A stretch of 64,000 nucleotides of DNA, from the NCBI RefSeq assembly GCF_016097555.1, contig NC_054701.1:61190185-61254184 (forward strand). The letters run 5' to 3'. The stretch is from Gigantopelta aegis. Its lineage: Eukaryota; Mollusca; Gastropoda; Neomphalida; Peltospiridae. Below, in pieces: positions 43,570 through 55,314 of this stretch; the first letter of the stretch is position 1, and each line of letters starts with the position of its first letter. The notes beneath the pieces were generated by a model. The model did no database searches. It saw only the letters and a program-made list of their open reading frames with translations, and was not told the origin of the DNA. The position numbers and the translations under genes are program-made.

Positions 43570-46310
43570 TTTTGAAATAAATAGATTGTGTCACAAAACG
43601 CTGGTTTGTTATATTTTTAAACATTAGTCTTATACTAGTTTACTAGATAGCAGTATAATTGTGTACCCACAGGTAATTCTGGTTATATCTCTTTATATAT
43701 CTAACAAAACACTGTAAGAAATATTTTAATTTTTTTATTTGCATGAACTAGGGTGTTTCCTGGTACATATTCAGAGTAGGTATTCCAAATATAAAATCAC
43801 GGCAGTAGATAATCATGGGTGGATATGGCAAAGTAATGCACCATAGTGAAAAGTAGACAATTCTGGCAACTGTGAATTGGTAAAATATTTGTTTAAAACG
43901 TTAACAAATTTAATTTAAATTGAAAAATAATTGTTAAAACATGACCAAATTTTATTTAAATTGAAAAATAATTTTTGAAACATTAACAAATTTTGTTTAA
44001 ATTCATAAATAATTTTTAAAACATTAACAAATTTATTTAAATTGGTAAATACCTTTTAAAAATGTTATTTAAAATTGTTTTTTAAAAATAGTGAAAAAGG
44101 TTTATGTAATTTTAATTTAAATATCATTTGGCAAAATGGTTTTCTCACCCAGAGCTGACCCTGTAACTCCTACCTTTATAATACATATTACTTATACACT
44201 GCAAGCTTAATTTAATTCGTTACTTCTTTATTGTCATTATTTGTGATATAACTAGAGTGTAATCCGATATAATAATAAACAGATAATACAGTATGTATTC
44301 CAAATTAAAACAACAGTAGGTAATCCAAATTGAAATAACAGTATATAATACAAATTGAAACAACAGTATATAATCCAAAGTGAAACAACAGTAGGTAATC
44401 CAAATTGAAACAACATTAGGTAAGCCCGTATAAAATCCAAATAAAGCACAGTAGGTGATTCAAATAATTTTCTTGAAAGGATATCTAAAAGACAATCTAA
44501 TGTTAAAATTAAGAATGGCAAATACTAGTTTATCCTTATTTGTTTAAGATACTGAAAATTATATACTATGCTGTGAAAATACTTGCGTTCCCCAGTTTTG
44601 TTGGAAACGGTTAACAATAACTATCAACTTCAAAATTATTGACAGGTTACTATTGACCAATGAGATTTAACTTTGAACCGGTACCCACGAGTTACTGACT
44701 TGACATTTTTTTGCCGTTCTGTGGACTATTAACATACATTTAAAAATTGCTATGTCATGGTTAAGTTTCTATTCACTATAGAAATCACAGCAGATATCTG
44801 AATCTCAAATATATTTTTTTAAATTTCAGTGATGGGATTATATTTCTTTGTCAAAGTACTTTTGGATTAAACGCTTACTTTCCAAATATAAAACACATTC
44901 TGAATTTTCAACCATGCGAGACTATTTTATTATACCATAGAAACTCCAGATTTCGTGGAGTCTGTGAGAGATGGTTTACCTATAGAAATAACAGGTGTCA
45001 TCTATGACCTTAAGTAATATAATTTCAATCAGGAGAGTATGTTTCTTTTGCAAGTACGTACTGACCACAGTACTAATACTTCAAACATAAAACCTATTCT
45101 GTTGAGTGTGTCAAGTGAGACTCTTTGCTACATTTATATACAAACAGTACTTTGTTCGCAATTTACTGTGTCTTACTTTTAAAGGATGAAATACTTGTGG
45201 TAACCTAGAAACTCAGAATGCGTTGACACTAGCTTACTTTAAAGAATATTTTAACTTATAGATATTAGTGATTTTTATATATTAATACAAAGTACATTAA
45301 AGTGTACTAGGAATGGTTGCCTATATAAAACAAATTAATGACTAAATTATAGTCTTTTGACACATTAAAGACCATAACTCGCAATACATTTCTGAACAGA
45401 GCAAAATACTTTTAAATGAATGCAGTGGAGGGTCAAAAAAAAAAAAAAAATCCTCGAGGGCAATAATACATTGTCCAAATCTGTGTAGCGTTTGGTAAGA
45501 GAAAACTGTTGTATCATTAAGTTTGTCACATTGGACACGGAATTTTTAGGTCATACTTAACACTAAAACGTATTCAATTTAGTCTACCGTGCGTGGCTAT
45601 TTGCTATATTTCTGTTCGACTGATGTTTTATACTCTAAAGAAAAATGAAAATACATTTAGAAAGTGTTAACCTAGAAACGTAAAGTACATTTCCCTAGAG
45701 AGTGGGTAGTTTCTGTTCTGATTACAATTTTTATTTACAGAGAAATCGGAGTTACTAAGAACGTCTGTATCACATAACGTGTAGAGAATACTAAAATAAT
45801 AATAATTATTATTATTATTTAAAAAAAAAATGAAAATCATGGTACTTGAAAATATAACCCTGAACTTTCTTTTTTTTTTAAACGGGAGGGGACCCTCGCA
45901 ATTGGTTGAACGTTTGCTGTAGGTGTACTCAGGTTTAAGAATCTGCATTCGATAACAGAATTCACAAAAAAATGCATTTAAGTAGTACGTATTATTTATT
46001 GCAGAGCATTTGTAAAAACAGCACAAAAGACATGTTACATTTGATCATGTACATCAACAAACGTTCATATTGTGTTAGTATTTTGGAAGTAATTTCTTCC
46101 CAGGTGGTCCAAGGTCTGCCCGTCTTTTCACAAACAAAACGACTGGTTTCTTCTGTTCACTTTTCATCGTGATCGGATGTGATTTGATTATGCGAATCAG
46201 GTTTGATCGCTTCCTCTTCACAGCCATACTGATAAGTTTAGAGGTTTTAACGTCCGGTCTGATCTATGCTCAATGCAAATGTGAACATAAAAATGTATTG
46301 CTTAAACTTA
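43570..46310. other. AT-rich stretch between fossil genes, with two tandem arrays
   Basis: At 43885-44060 a unit of about 42 bp (ACATTAACAAATTT...) is repeated four times. At 44285-44440 a 25-bp unit (CAGTAGGTAATCCAAATTGA...) is repeated about five times. Single copies of related words are scattered to 45700. No further Polinton gene was recognised. Confidence 0.6.
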
Positions 46311-46316
46311 AGTATT

Positions 46317-46562
46317 CTATTCCTGCTCACTCGTTTCAGAAACATCTGAATGATCAGATTCCGATTCACTTTCTTCCGTCAGGTCTACATACGGTATTAT
46401 TTCTTTCATGATGGGCTTCAGCAGTAGCTTGATTTTGTCCTTTATTAGCATTTGATCTGTGTGAGGGTCAGTTTTGTTTAAACTATCCAATATAGATCGA
46501 AATAAAGGTGCTTCTGAAAAATACTTTGTAAATTCAATAACAATACTTAGTGTTTTGAGCAA
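46317..46562 (-). mobile_element. Small acidic-tailed frame in the Polinton fossil
   Basis: 81 codons on the same strand as the ATPase, with an amphipathic N-terminal half and an acidic Ser/Glu C-terminus (EESESESDHSDVSETSEQE). No family was recognised. Confidence 0.35.
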
Positions 46563-46628
46563 TTCGTTTTCCCACAGTCGCTGCAGTTTTCTGTCTATCC
46601 ACTCTTGTGTCTTCCCTTGTTGTAGATA

Positions 46629-47978
46629 TTACTTACGTCTGCTTTTCATGTCTTCTATATGCATGGTCCGAACACGACCCCATACTCGCTGTAAGCCAAC
46701 ATTCTGCCATTCTACAGTCAGTTCTTGTTCTCTTTTATCATACATGCGCTTTTCTCCTCCTTTCTGCGTGTCAAAAATGTCATGATTGTAGGCATCTTCT
46801 TCATCAATCTTAGCGCGTTTTCTGGAGGGCATAAATCCGTTCTCTGGGCACCATGTTTTAATATGGCGTTGTAGATCCGTCATATTGCCAAATAAAACGC
46901 CGCAGTCGATACAAGCAGTAGCCATAACAAAGGGATCTGCTTCGTCACTGGATTCGCTCTCGTCTTCGGCTGTATATTCCACTTCCAAATTGTTTTTGGT
47001 TTCAGAATCCACAGGATCAACAGTGTCCACGGGTCGGGTGTCTGAATGTATCTGACAATCGGGCGGCGACGACACGTTATTTAAAGCATTATTTTTATAA
47101 CTATTTTCATGGTGTGTAGGTGGAGTGGGCTGCCTTCGTTGTATTTCTGATGGGCAATCTAAAACATTGGGTTTAAGTCTCTCATTCTCGTGAGTTGATG
47201 GTCGCAAGTCTATAGTAAGATTCCCATAAGGTCTCTGAACAGCAGTCTCATAAACCGACATAAAACGATCACTGTTATTTGGATAGATTCTTCTCGCAAA
47301 CAAGTTTACTTGATGTCTATCAATGGGCGAATTAAACAAGGTCACGTAGTGAGAGTTGAGAGCAATATCACGTGACTCCTTGCCTCTTGGAAACAGGTTT
47401 TGTAACAGCAGGAAGTTAGCTACATTCTTGTGATGCGAAGTTCTTGTAAATAACTGAGAAATACGTTTATCATCTTTGGCCTCGGTCATGTGATCATCCA
47501 GAATTAAAACATTGTTGTTGCGTGCATCAAAGAAGTTGTCGTCCTGTAGGTTGTAGGGGATACCTTTCACAAACTGGACTTGGGGCATTGTTTCACGAAT
47601 AGCATCGTAAAGTGGCTGCCACTCAGTGTAACACCAAATGATGTTGTTAGGTTTAGGTTTGATGAGTCCTTTCTGGAGTATTTGGTACATAAACATAGTT
47701 TTCCCACATCCACTCGGACCCACTAAAACAGCATTAGATGGTATAGTAAATTTGAAAGGCTCTCCGTATTGTTCAGCTTGTAATCCCAAGGTTGCTGATT
47801 GTATCACTGGCCTTTGAGGAAGGGGAGGAGGAGGAGGAGTATATGGGGAGAATTGAGGAGGAGGAGGAGGAGGAGGAGGAGGAGGGAGGGTGTTTGGTCG
47901 ATGCATCCGGTGCCTTTGCATATTGTTATATCTGGAAAAAGTGTCCCCACACTCAGGGCATGATGTTGACCCCATCAT
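46629..47978 (-). mobile_element. Fossil zinc-finger packaging ATPase (Polinton/adintovirus type)
   Basis: A 449-codon frame that looks whole. A C2H2 finger (CPECGDTFSRYNNMQRHRMH) comes first, then a proline run coded by a GGA-type repeat. The FtsK/HerA-like ATPase follows, with Walker A VLVGPSGCGKT near residue 84 and Walker B VLILDDH. A second C2H2-like finger (CIDCGVLFGNMTDLQRHIKT) and a basic nuclear-signal-like SRKRAKI come last. In the family the enzyme packages DNA into capsids. Confidence 0.85.
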
Positions 47979-48100
47979 GGATTTTATTCAGGTGACGTTT
48001 CTATCAACGCCTTGGCCTGTTTCAGTGATGCTTGAATCAATACAACCGTCTTCGTTTTATAGTTCCATCCTTAAGAAGGGAAAAATAACTCACAGTTTCG

Positions 48101-48322
48101 TTAATCAAGTCTGTCATAATTTACAACGTACGCAGATCGACTTACTATAAAATAGTACGGTCCTCCCCAACAATCTGGAATGTCAACACCACGAGCTATA
48201 ACACGTTTGAGTGAGTCGACAGCTTCAGACTTGCTTTTATACCACTGGGAATCCTTCGATATCACTCTCTCTGGTTCACGTCGTGGGTGTGCCACAATGA
48301 TCCACGAATACTGTTTGCTCAT
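48101..48322 (-). mobile_element. Small conserved-looking frame upstream of the ATPase
   Basis: 73 codons, MSKQYSWIIVAHPRREPERV onward with GVDIPDCWGGPYYFIVS. Same strand as the ATPase. Family unknown; assigned to the fossil by position only. Confidence 0.4.
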
Positions 48323-48499
48323 CTCGAATGCATTTACTCAAATGAAGATTACTATATGCAAGAGGAAGCTTTATACTAGCTGCTGGGTGGAATAAAACCG
48401 ACACGGTAGGCTACATTCAAACGCGTTCGTTGAACTGCGCGATTGCGATTGGCTAAAACGACTGGAACCGGTTTCGAGCGGTTTTCGTCAACAAAAGAC

Positions 48500-48560
48500 G
48501 TGTTGCAACACGTTTATAAATAAATCCAGCGAAAAACCCACTTCGATGACGTCACAGCGC
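48500..48560. promoter_or_regulatory. Promoter-like block: TATA and CRE palindrome
   Basis: TTTATAAATAAA at about 48511 and TGACGTCA at 48547-48554 lie upstream of the minus-strand fossil genes. Either could be chance. Confidence 0.3.
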
Positions 48561-48705
48561 ACTTTCGGAGCGACCCCATCGCACTCGTCACAACGACGTT
48601 TAAAAATACCTGTTAAAACCCTCTTTCAATAGAAGGCGTTGTTTTCCCGCCAAAAGATATCCTTCCAGCCAAAATTTGAAAAATTGCCAGTCATCCTCTC
48701 AACAC

Positions 48706-48960
48706 AATAGGTGCACTTCTTTTGTTCAAAAATCCACTATACGCTCCACTGAACCGGAAAACCCCATTATCCGCTCCACTGAACCGGAAAAACCAATTAT
48801 ATGCTCCACTGAACCGGAAAAACCAATTATATGCTCCACTGAACCGGAAAAACCAATTATACGCTCCACTGAACCGGAAAACCCCATTATCCGCTCCACT
48901 GAACAGGAAAAAACAATTATACGCTCCACTGAACCGGAAAGACAATAGGTGCACACCCAT
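48706..48960. repeat. 30-bp minisatellite bracketed by ACAATAGGTGCAC
   Basis: Seven units of GCTCCACTGAACCGGAAAA plus ACCAATTATA-type ends (48735-48945). ACAATAGGTGCAC occurs just before (48706) and just after (48942) the array. The period is a multiple of three, so frames on both strands are artefacts. Confidence 0.9.
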
Positions 48961-49099
48961 TGTTGCGGATTGGGGACCCATTGTTCCGGAGGTGCATATC
49001 CATTGTATTGGAGGCGACTCCATTGTATTTCCATTGTTGTCCCCGCTACGTACAAAATATACTACTCAAGTATACTGAGTAGACATAACTAACACTATA

Positions 49100-49535
49100 C
49101 TGTACTTTGTTTGTTCTAAATAAGTCGTGACAAGTCGTGCAAGAGTTTCACTAAAAAGATAGAAAAGTATGCACAAGTTCAAAATATGGAATAGCATCAG
49201 CCATAATTTTGGTCAGTGATGCATCATAATTAAATATAGCCTCCAAATGTCTACCATAAACCTTTTTGAATACCCTCAGAGTTTCCTGGACATCATAACC
49301 CTAATGGACCAACTTCTGTGCCAGAATGATATGGCGTTTTCATATCTGCAGACAATGAACATGTTCTAAGGTATCTTAGAAGTTGTGATATGTAAGCACC
49401 AAAAGCTGGAGCAGAAGGTACATTACTCGGCATAAAGGGAAAATTGACTATTGGAAAGTTGAAATTATCCCTTTTGTTATACAGCTTAGTTTGGAGACCA
49501 GTGCCGCTCAATCTAATTAAAATTAGCTCCACTGG
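49100..49535 (-). mobile_element. Retroelement-associated polyprotein fragment (fossil)
   Basis: The minus-strand reading has YNKRDNFNFPIVNFPFMPSN and FGAYISQLLRYLRTCS, then a KKVYGRHLEAIFNYD-like stretch. I know this motif string from retroelement-associated proteins common in invertebrates and fishes, but cannot name the exact family. It is a broken, isolated piece. Confidence 0.45.
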
Positions 49536-49539
49536 TTAA

Positions 49540-50430
49540 AGGCGCTCTGTCACGGATGGTTGACCTACTTAATGACCTAACAAAGTATTATCTTAAAATA
49601 TATACATTTGATTTGTCGCTAAAAGTATTTTATTTAACCATCTACATAACTACCATAACCCACTAATTACTGATATTTAGTTAAAATAATTGAATTATGT
49701 CCACGGTCCATAATTCTAGAAACAAACAATGGCTATTTGGAGCGAAGAGGTGTGACGTATTATTTTTGTAGTCACGTGATGGGCAACCCCCGAATAACTG
49801 TAATGTCAAAACAATTTGCCAAGCTGGTGTAACGAGAACGCTTGACCGTCCTATGCAACGTAGGGTAAATCGAAGGAAAAACAATGAAAAACAATGAAAA
49901 TAAGTTATAAAAAGATATATAAACATGTACTGAATGATAATAAGTTTATACATTACTTTATTTTAGCAACAGAAGCATTTTAAACGGCGACGATTCGACT
50001 AGTTAGGCCTTTGCATGTACAGATAAATTTATCGTTTGTTGTTCGCGGAAAAATCTAAACACCTAAACACCGCATTCATTTTTCAGTTTGTCAAATTTAT
50101 TATTATATAACATATGCCATAACCCCATGGGTAATTACAAATGGCTTGGAATAGGAATTACTACATTTTTAAAGAATACTGTGAACTAGACGGTGTTTAT
50201 ATACGAAGTGGCTATACATAGGACGGCCGTGTATATGGCCTCCGCTAACGAGGGCTGCCTATAAACAGCACAAATGTATATAGGCGCTAACTTATTAATA
50301 TGTATTTGATTGCCGAAACACTTGGAACAAGAGGAATACATACTAAGTACAAACAGGGTAATGGGGGTTGAATATGAATCTATCGGACCCTTTTGTGTAC
50401 GTTTTCCATAGACACCTACCCTGTGTTTCT
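49540..50430. other. Noncoding stretch, nothing recognised
   Basis: No supported gene or repeat. Confidence 0.4.
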
Positions 50431-50435
50431 ACCCA

Positions 50436-50672
50436 ACTAACGATCGTTCAATTTTTGTGGAACGTAATTGGTCTGATTGGTAGCGTTCCGGCCCTACAAT
50501 TGCGGGCGATTGGGTGCCACAGGTTCGGGTCTCGGTAACGGCATGAGGAAATTTGTGAAGGCAATAAAGGATTTTAATATCCCCTGTGCCAGTGCGTCAT
50601 TGAATATATGTATGTTTAAGTCAAAACCCGACATACATACAATAGAGATATTCAAAATATAAAAATACATAT
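50436..50672 (+). mobile_element. tRNA-like dispersed repeat, copy 1
   Basis: GGTCTGATTGGTAGCGTTCC (A-box-like) and GGTTCGGGTCTC (B-box-like) are spaced as in a tRNA-derived SINE. The end is AATATAAAAATACATA. A copy about 97 percent alike is at 54102-54335, on the other side of the LTR element. Confidence 0.65.
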
Positions 50673-50759
50673 ATAGCCAGTGCCAGGTCTGTCCACATCT
50701 GCATGTAAGTCAAACGTTGCCAAGCCATGGGGCCTTAGAACCGCGTGGTTGTTGGACCG

Positions 50760-53700
50760 TGTCACGGGGATCCTATAATACCCGTAACCGAATAAAACAC
50801 GATTATTCAAATATCTCTCCTAACTGTATATCTATTAGATCTCTCTGTAACGGGCAGTTATACCCGCGTGGCTCGTCTAGATATGATCAGAGATAAGATC
50901 TTATATAAAGTATATATTATTATAGCACGTTTAGTTCACTAAAAAACACAACAAAACACAATACTCTTTGGAATCTGTATTAATACTACGCTGACAAATG
51001 TACTGCCGCAGTAGTTAATTAACAACAACAAATAATAACAACCCAGAACTGATCACTTAATTAGTTATTCACTAGGTGTCTAGTTTACACAATATGCTAA
51101 TCACTTCACCGTGACACAACACCCACACGTGTGATAATTGAGAAACGCTTCCAGGGGATCTTAATTAATAAAGGAATTACAACTCTATTCCTAACTGATT
51201 AATTTTTAATTAACCCTTACTACTCATTCAGTAACGTGTGATAATTGAGAAACGCTGCAAGGGGAACTTAATTAATAAAGGAATTACAACTCTATTCCTA
51301 ACTGGTTAATTTTTAATTAACCCTTAACTACTCATTCAGTAACCTTGTAATACAGACTTAATACTGGTACCTATCACAATAAGGACAATAACCTACAGTT
51401 TACCTAGGTCCTCTAGGATGACTGGCTAAGCTTTAATAATTATTTAGAACAGTGAGCCTACAGTTTACTGCGTCAGATTACTGGCAGCACCGTCTAAATA
51501 ATATTGGTATAATACAGTATTAAAATATTTAAAGTCACATCAATCACATCAAGGTTATACACAGAGCAGAAATAATATATAATTACCACGTCCGGACTGA
51601 ACTTATATACTTCGTTCAGTGGACGACGTCCGTTTCCCCTGCAGCCTTCCTATGTTTCTCCCCGATATATCTAGAACCCTAGCTATTTATCATACAAGCT
51701 GAATATCGCCGGGGGGGGGGGGGGGGGGGGGGGCACAACGCGGTCCTTCCCCTATCAAGTTATATTTCCACAGCGACCAAGCCGGCATATTTTTCTTAGA
51801 AGCCAAGACTTGCTGACGCCTAGTCCGCCAGCAATACCCCGATCGTACCGAACTAGCGGGGGTATTACGTAACTACTGGCCACATGACCTCCGCACCTGG
51901 GCTGGGTGTGTATTAGGCACAGCTCGACCACGGTCGCGCGGAGGTATTACGTAACAAAGTGCCCACCTGGGCTTAAGTGCATATTGAGACTGCACACGGC
52001 CCTCTAAAACAATTAATATCGCCACAGGCGAAAACAAAATTAAGAGCATGTGCCGTCACACACCCCCACCTCAAAAAGGATATTTCCTCTACTCTAGGAA
52101 TAGGGAAATATACTACATTAAAACAAAAGGTGCGTTAACCGACGCATCCGGGCATTTATAACACATAGTAATAAGGTGACTACCAGTAATCACACTGAGT
52201 CTCTGAGTCCCTGGTATACAAATAAAATATATAAAAACAAAACAGAAATCAAGAATGTCAACACATTATCATAACGTTCAACTTCGGGACAGGGCATCAG
52301 CGATTACATTGGATGCGCCCTTGATATGCTCAGTGGTAATTGGGAATTCCTGCAGAAGCAGACTCCATCTCAAACTCTCTGGTTGGAGGCTTTCATTAGG
52401 ATGGTCCAGTCCGTCTTCGTCTTCTTGGAACAGCACAGCTCCAGCTCCCACGTCACTGGCATCCACAGCCAGCTTGAAAGGCATTCGGTAGTCTGGTGCT
52501 GCCATCACGGGAGACGAGGAGAGCATCTGCTTAAGACGGTTGAATGATTTCTCGCATTCATCTGACCACTGGAACTTCGTTTCCTTCTTGTTCAGTGTCG
52601 CACGTTTTCCAGGTTTTCTCCGATAGGCATGCTGTCGAATCGGTGTAGCGTTGGGTTCCAAGCGCACATCCTGGCTTAAGGTGTTGGTAACCGTTGGAAA
52701 GTCCTGACAATTGGAAACATTGTCAACTTTGCTCGCTGGGGGATCAAGTCTGCTAGAATCTGGCTGTTGGTTAATTTTCTCTCTGCAGTCTTGACGTCAT
52801 CACAGGAAATTGAGTGACTCTCAATTTGGACCGGTAACTCTGGAACTATCGGCAGTCTGTCAAAATAACCTTTTAGCAAATTGATGTGACAATACCTACT
52901 TTTCCTAACCCTATCAGGAGTGTTTATCACATACCCTGTCTCATTAACCCGTTTGTGCACAACATAGGGCCCGAAATACCTGTTCTGCAATGAACCCCGT
53001 TTAATGGGAAGGTACAGCAGCACCTTATCCCCTGGTTTAAATTCCCGACTCTTAGTCTTCGTATCAAACACTGATTTTATTTTGCTCTGAGCATGGCTCA
53101 GTTGCTTCCTAGCCTTTCTATCTCTAACTCTCTTATTCATTAATACTCCCTCGGTCAACAATGTAGTGCGAGCTGCTAACAATTTTGGATCAGCCCCCTG
53201 CTCTAGAATTAACTCTTGTTTATTACAAGGTAAGTCAAACACAACTGGTTCATTTACCCTTTGCGGGAGATCAACAGGTTCCACCACATTTAGTTCCTCA
53301 GTTGACGTATCTATCATTTTACTGATAACCTCATCCACTCCAATTTCATGGCTCACACACGTATCAGACAAATCACAAATATCCTCTGGGTCTCGTGTTA
53401 CCCTTCTGGCCATTGCCCTAGTCATTACACACGCAGGATATCTAGTCTCATCACACTCACTCTCTTCTATTGGTAAACGGCTGTCTTTAATTAACAATTG
53501 GTCACATTTCGGCTGACAACACTGACTAGTCAAATCATTACCCAACAAAACTCCTATGTTTTCAACAAGCAAGTCCTTTACAACACCCATAATGACTGGT
53601 CCCGTCACAAACTTCGAACACAAGAAAACGTTATGTAACCGGACAACCATTTTTTCTCCAGTAACCGAGGTTAAAGCCAAACTACGTCCTGTATCTGAAT

Positions 53701-54081
53701 TCTCTATACCAGCTAAACACTCCGACGTGATCAGTGACTGACTACACCCGGTATCTCGATAGATTGATATTGCCTTAGGACTCAATTCTTGTTTCACATC
53801 ACAAACCATACCAGTGGACACATACGGGTTTACTTTCTCTGCCATGGGACTAACCATTAACTCTCTTACCGATCTAGCGGAGGTATTACGTAACTACTGG
53901 CCACATGGCCTCCACATCTGGGCTGGGTGTGTAGTAGGCACAGCTCGACCACGGTCGCGCGAAGGTATTACGTAACAAAGTGCCCACCTGGGCTTAAGTG
54001 CATATTGAGACTGCACACGGCCCTCTAAAACAATTAATATCGCCACAGGCGAAAACAAAATTAAGAGCATGTTCCGTCACA
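50760..54081 (-). mobile_element. Fossil Ty3/gypsy-type LTR retrotransposon
   Basis: Minus-strand orientation. The LTR at 50760-52060 (about 1.3 kb, TGTGACGG...CGTGACA) is preceded in element sense by a purine-rich tract. A shorter matching LTR portion is at 53867-54081. The 5-bp duplication GACCG lies at 50755-50759 and 54082-54086. Inside, 52278-53857 shows an aspartic protease-like segment (RDTGCSQSLI), an integrase C-terminal-like segment (FKPGDKVLLYLP) and an RNase H-like segment (FKLAVDASDVGAGAVLFQ). The element is broken, with several breaks; intact edges suggest moderate age. The long LTR holds a 107-bp tandem duplication (about 51127-51342). Confidence 0.85.
51711..51733. repeat. Poly-G tract in the LTR
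   Basis: About 23 G in a row. Confidence 0.95.
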
Positions 54082-54101
54082 GACCGGTACGAATATGGTC
54101 G

Positions 54102-54335
54102 ACTAACGATCGTTCTATTTTAGTGGAACGTAGTTGGTCTGATTGGTAACGTTCCGGCCCAACAATTGCGGGCGATTGGGTGCCACAGGTTCGGGTCTCG
54201 GTAACGGCATGCGGAAATTTGTGAAGGCAATAAAGGATTTTAATATCCCCTGTGCCAGTGCGTCATTGAATATTTGTATGTTTAAGTCAAAAGCCGACAT
54301 ACATACAATAGAGATATTCAAAATATAAAAATACA
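54102..54335 (+). mobile_element. tRNA-like dispersed repeat, copy 2
   Basis: Near-identical to 50436-50672, including A-box-like and B-box-like segments. It runs into a CA/CATA microsatellite (54336-54440). Confidence 0.65.
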
Positions 54336-54440
54336 TACACACACACATGCACACATACACATATACACACACAGACACACATCCACCCATGCATACACAC
54401 ATACATACATACATACATACATACATACATGCATACATAC
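54336..54440. repeat. (CA)n/(CATA)n microsatellite
   Basis: Interrupted CA repeats followed by about ten CATA units. Confidence 0.95.
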
Positions 54441-54840
54441 GTACAACATACGTATATGTACTGTTATTCGTTTATAGTTCTGCTTCAACACACTATTCAG
54501 CAGCTGGGACATTTTGGGCCGACGTGATACATAATGTTTAGAATTGTGACATCTTGGGCTGAACACCGGCCTAAGATATCATATTTGGGACATCTTGGGC
54601 AGTTGGGACATTTTGGGCTTCAACGGGTGTCTATAAATAGGTCATCCTTGTCCTTGGTTTTTGTACTGGACAGTTGTCCTCTTTTATTGTAAATATGAAA
54701 TACAGAATTACTGCATACCGTGACCTACGAGTCAGTTTTGTTTTCTCTCTGTTTGCAGTACCTACTACGCCCAACACGTGTAAAAGAGACAGCGCATAAA
54801 CACACACATAAAGAAACAATCAATTAACAATACCTTTGTT

Positions 54841-55314
54841 ATGACTAACTGTATGGAAATCCGTTGCATGGAGGCCCCAAAACCGTTCTGTTACAGAGGC
54901 CTGTGTTATAAGAAATGTCCAAGTTCCCCATTCGCAAACAGCAGTGTATGCATCTCGGGTGAAGACTGCCACAAGGCTGGCTGGATGACATGGAACAACA
55001 CATGCATAAACGATTGCCCGTCATCTTCACCCTTTCACAATCCAGGTCTGGTGAAAAACACTGACTGCATCAACAAAAGGCAATGCTGGGACGCTGGTCG
55101 GATTATCTACAACAACAAATGCTTAAAAGATTGCCCATTTGGGACGGGAACTTATTGGCACCAGACCAGATATTGTCAGATTTACGAGACGGAGGCCTAT
55201 ATTGCAGGAGTGTCAGCTTTCTGTCTGCTCATCGTTACCCTATCTTGCATCTGTTTATTGCATAATCCCAAGAAGACGAGGACAAGGATTGAACAGCCAG
55301 CGGAAGACTTAGAG
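54841..55314 (+). CDS. Gene 2 exon: two cysteine-rich units and transmembrane helix
   Basis: 158 codons. CYRGLCYKKCP matches CYKGKCYHTCP of gene 1. Two units of the pattern C-I-x4-5-C-x3-AG-x5-N-x2-C-x2-DCP follow (residues 37-60 and 76-99), where gene 1 has one. NSS and NNT are likely glycosylation sites. The helix spans about residues 119-141 (AYIAGVSAFCLLIVTLSCIC), then basic NPKKTRTR. The donor is TTAGAG|GTAGGT. Confidence 0.7.

Noticed and set aside
48676-49078. Repeat frames on three readings
   Set aside because: 30-bp array with a period divisible by three.
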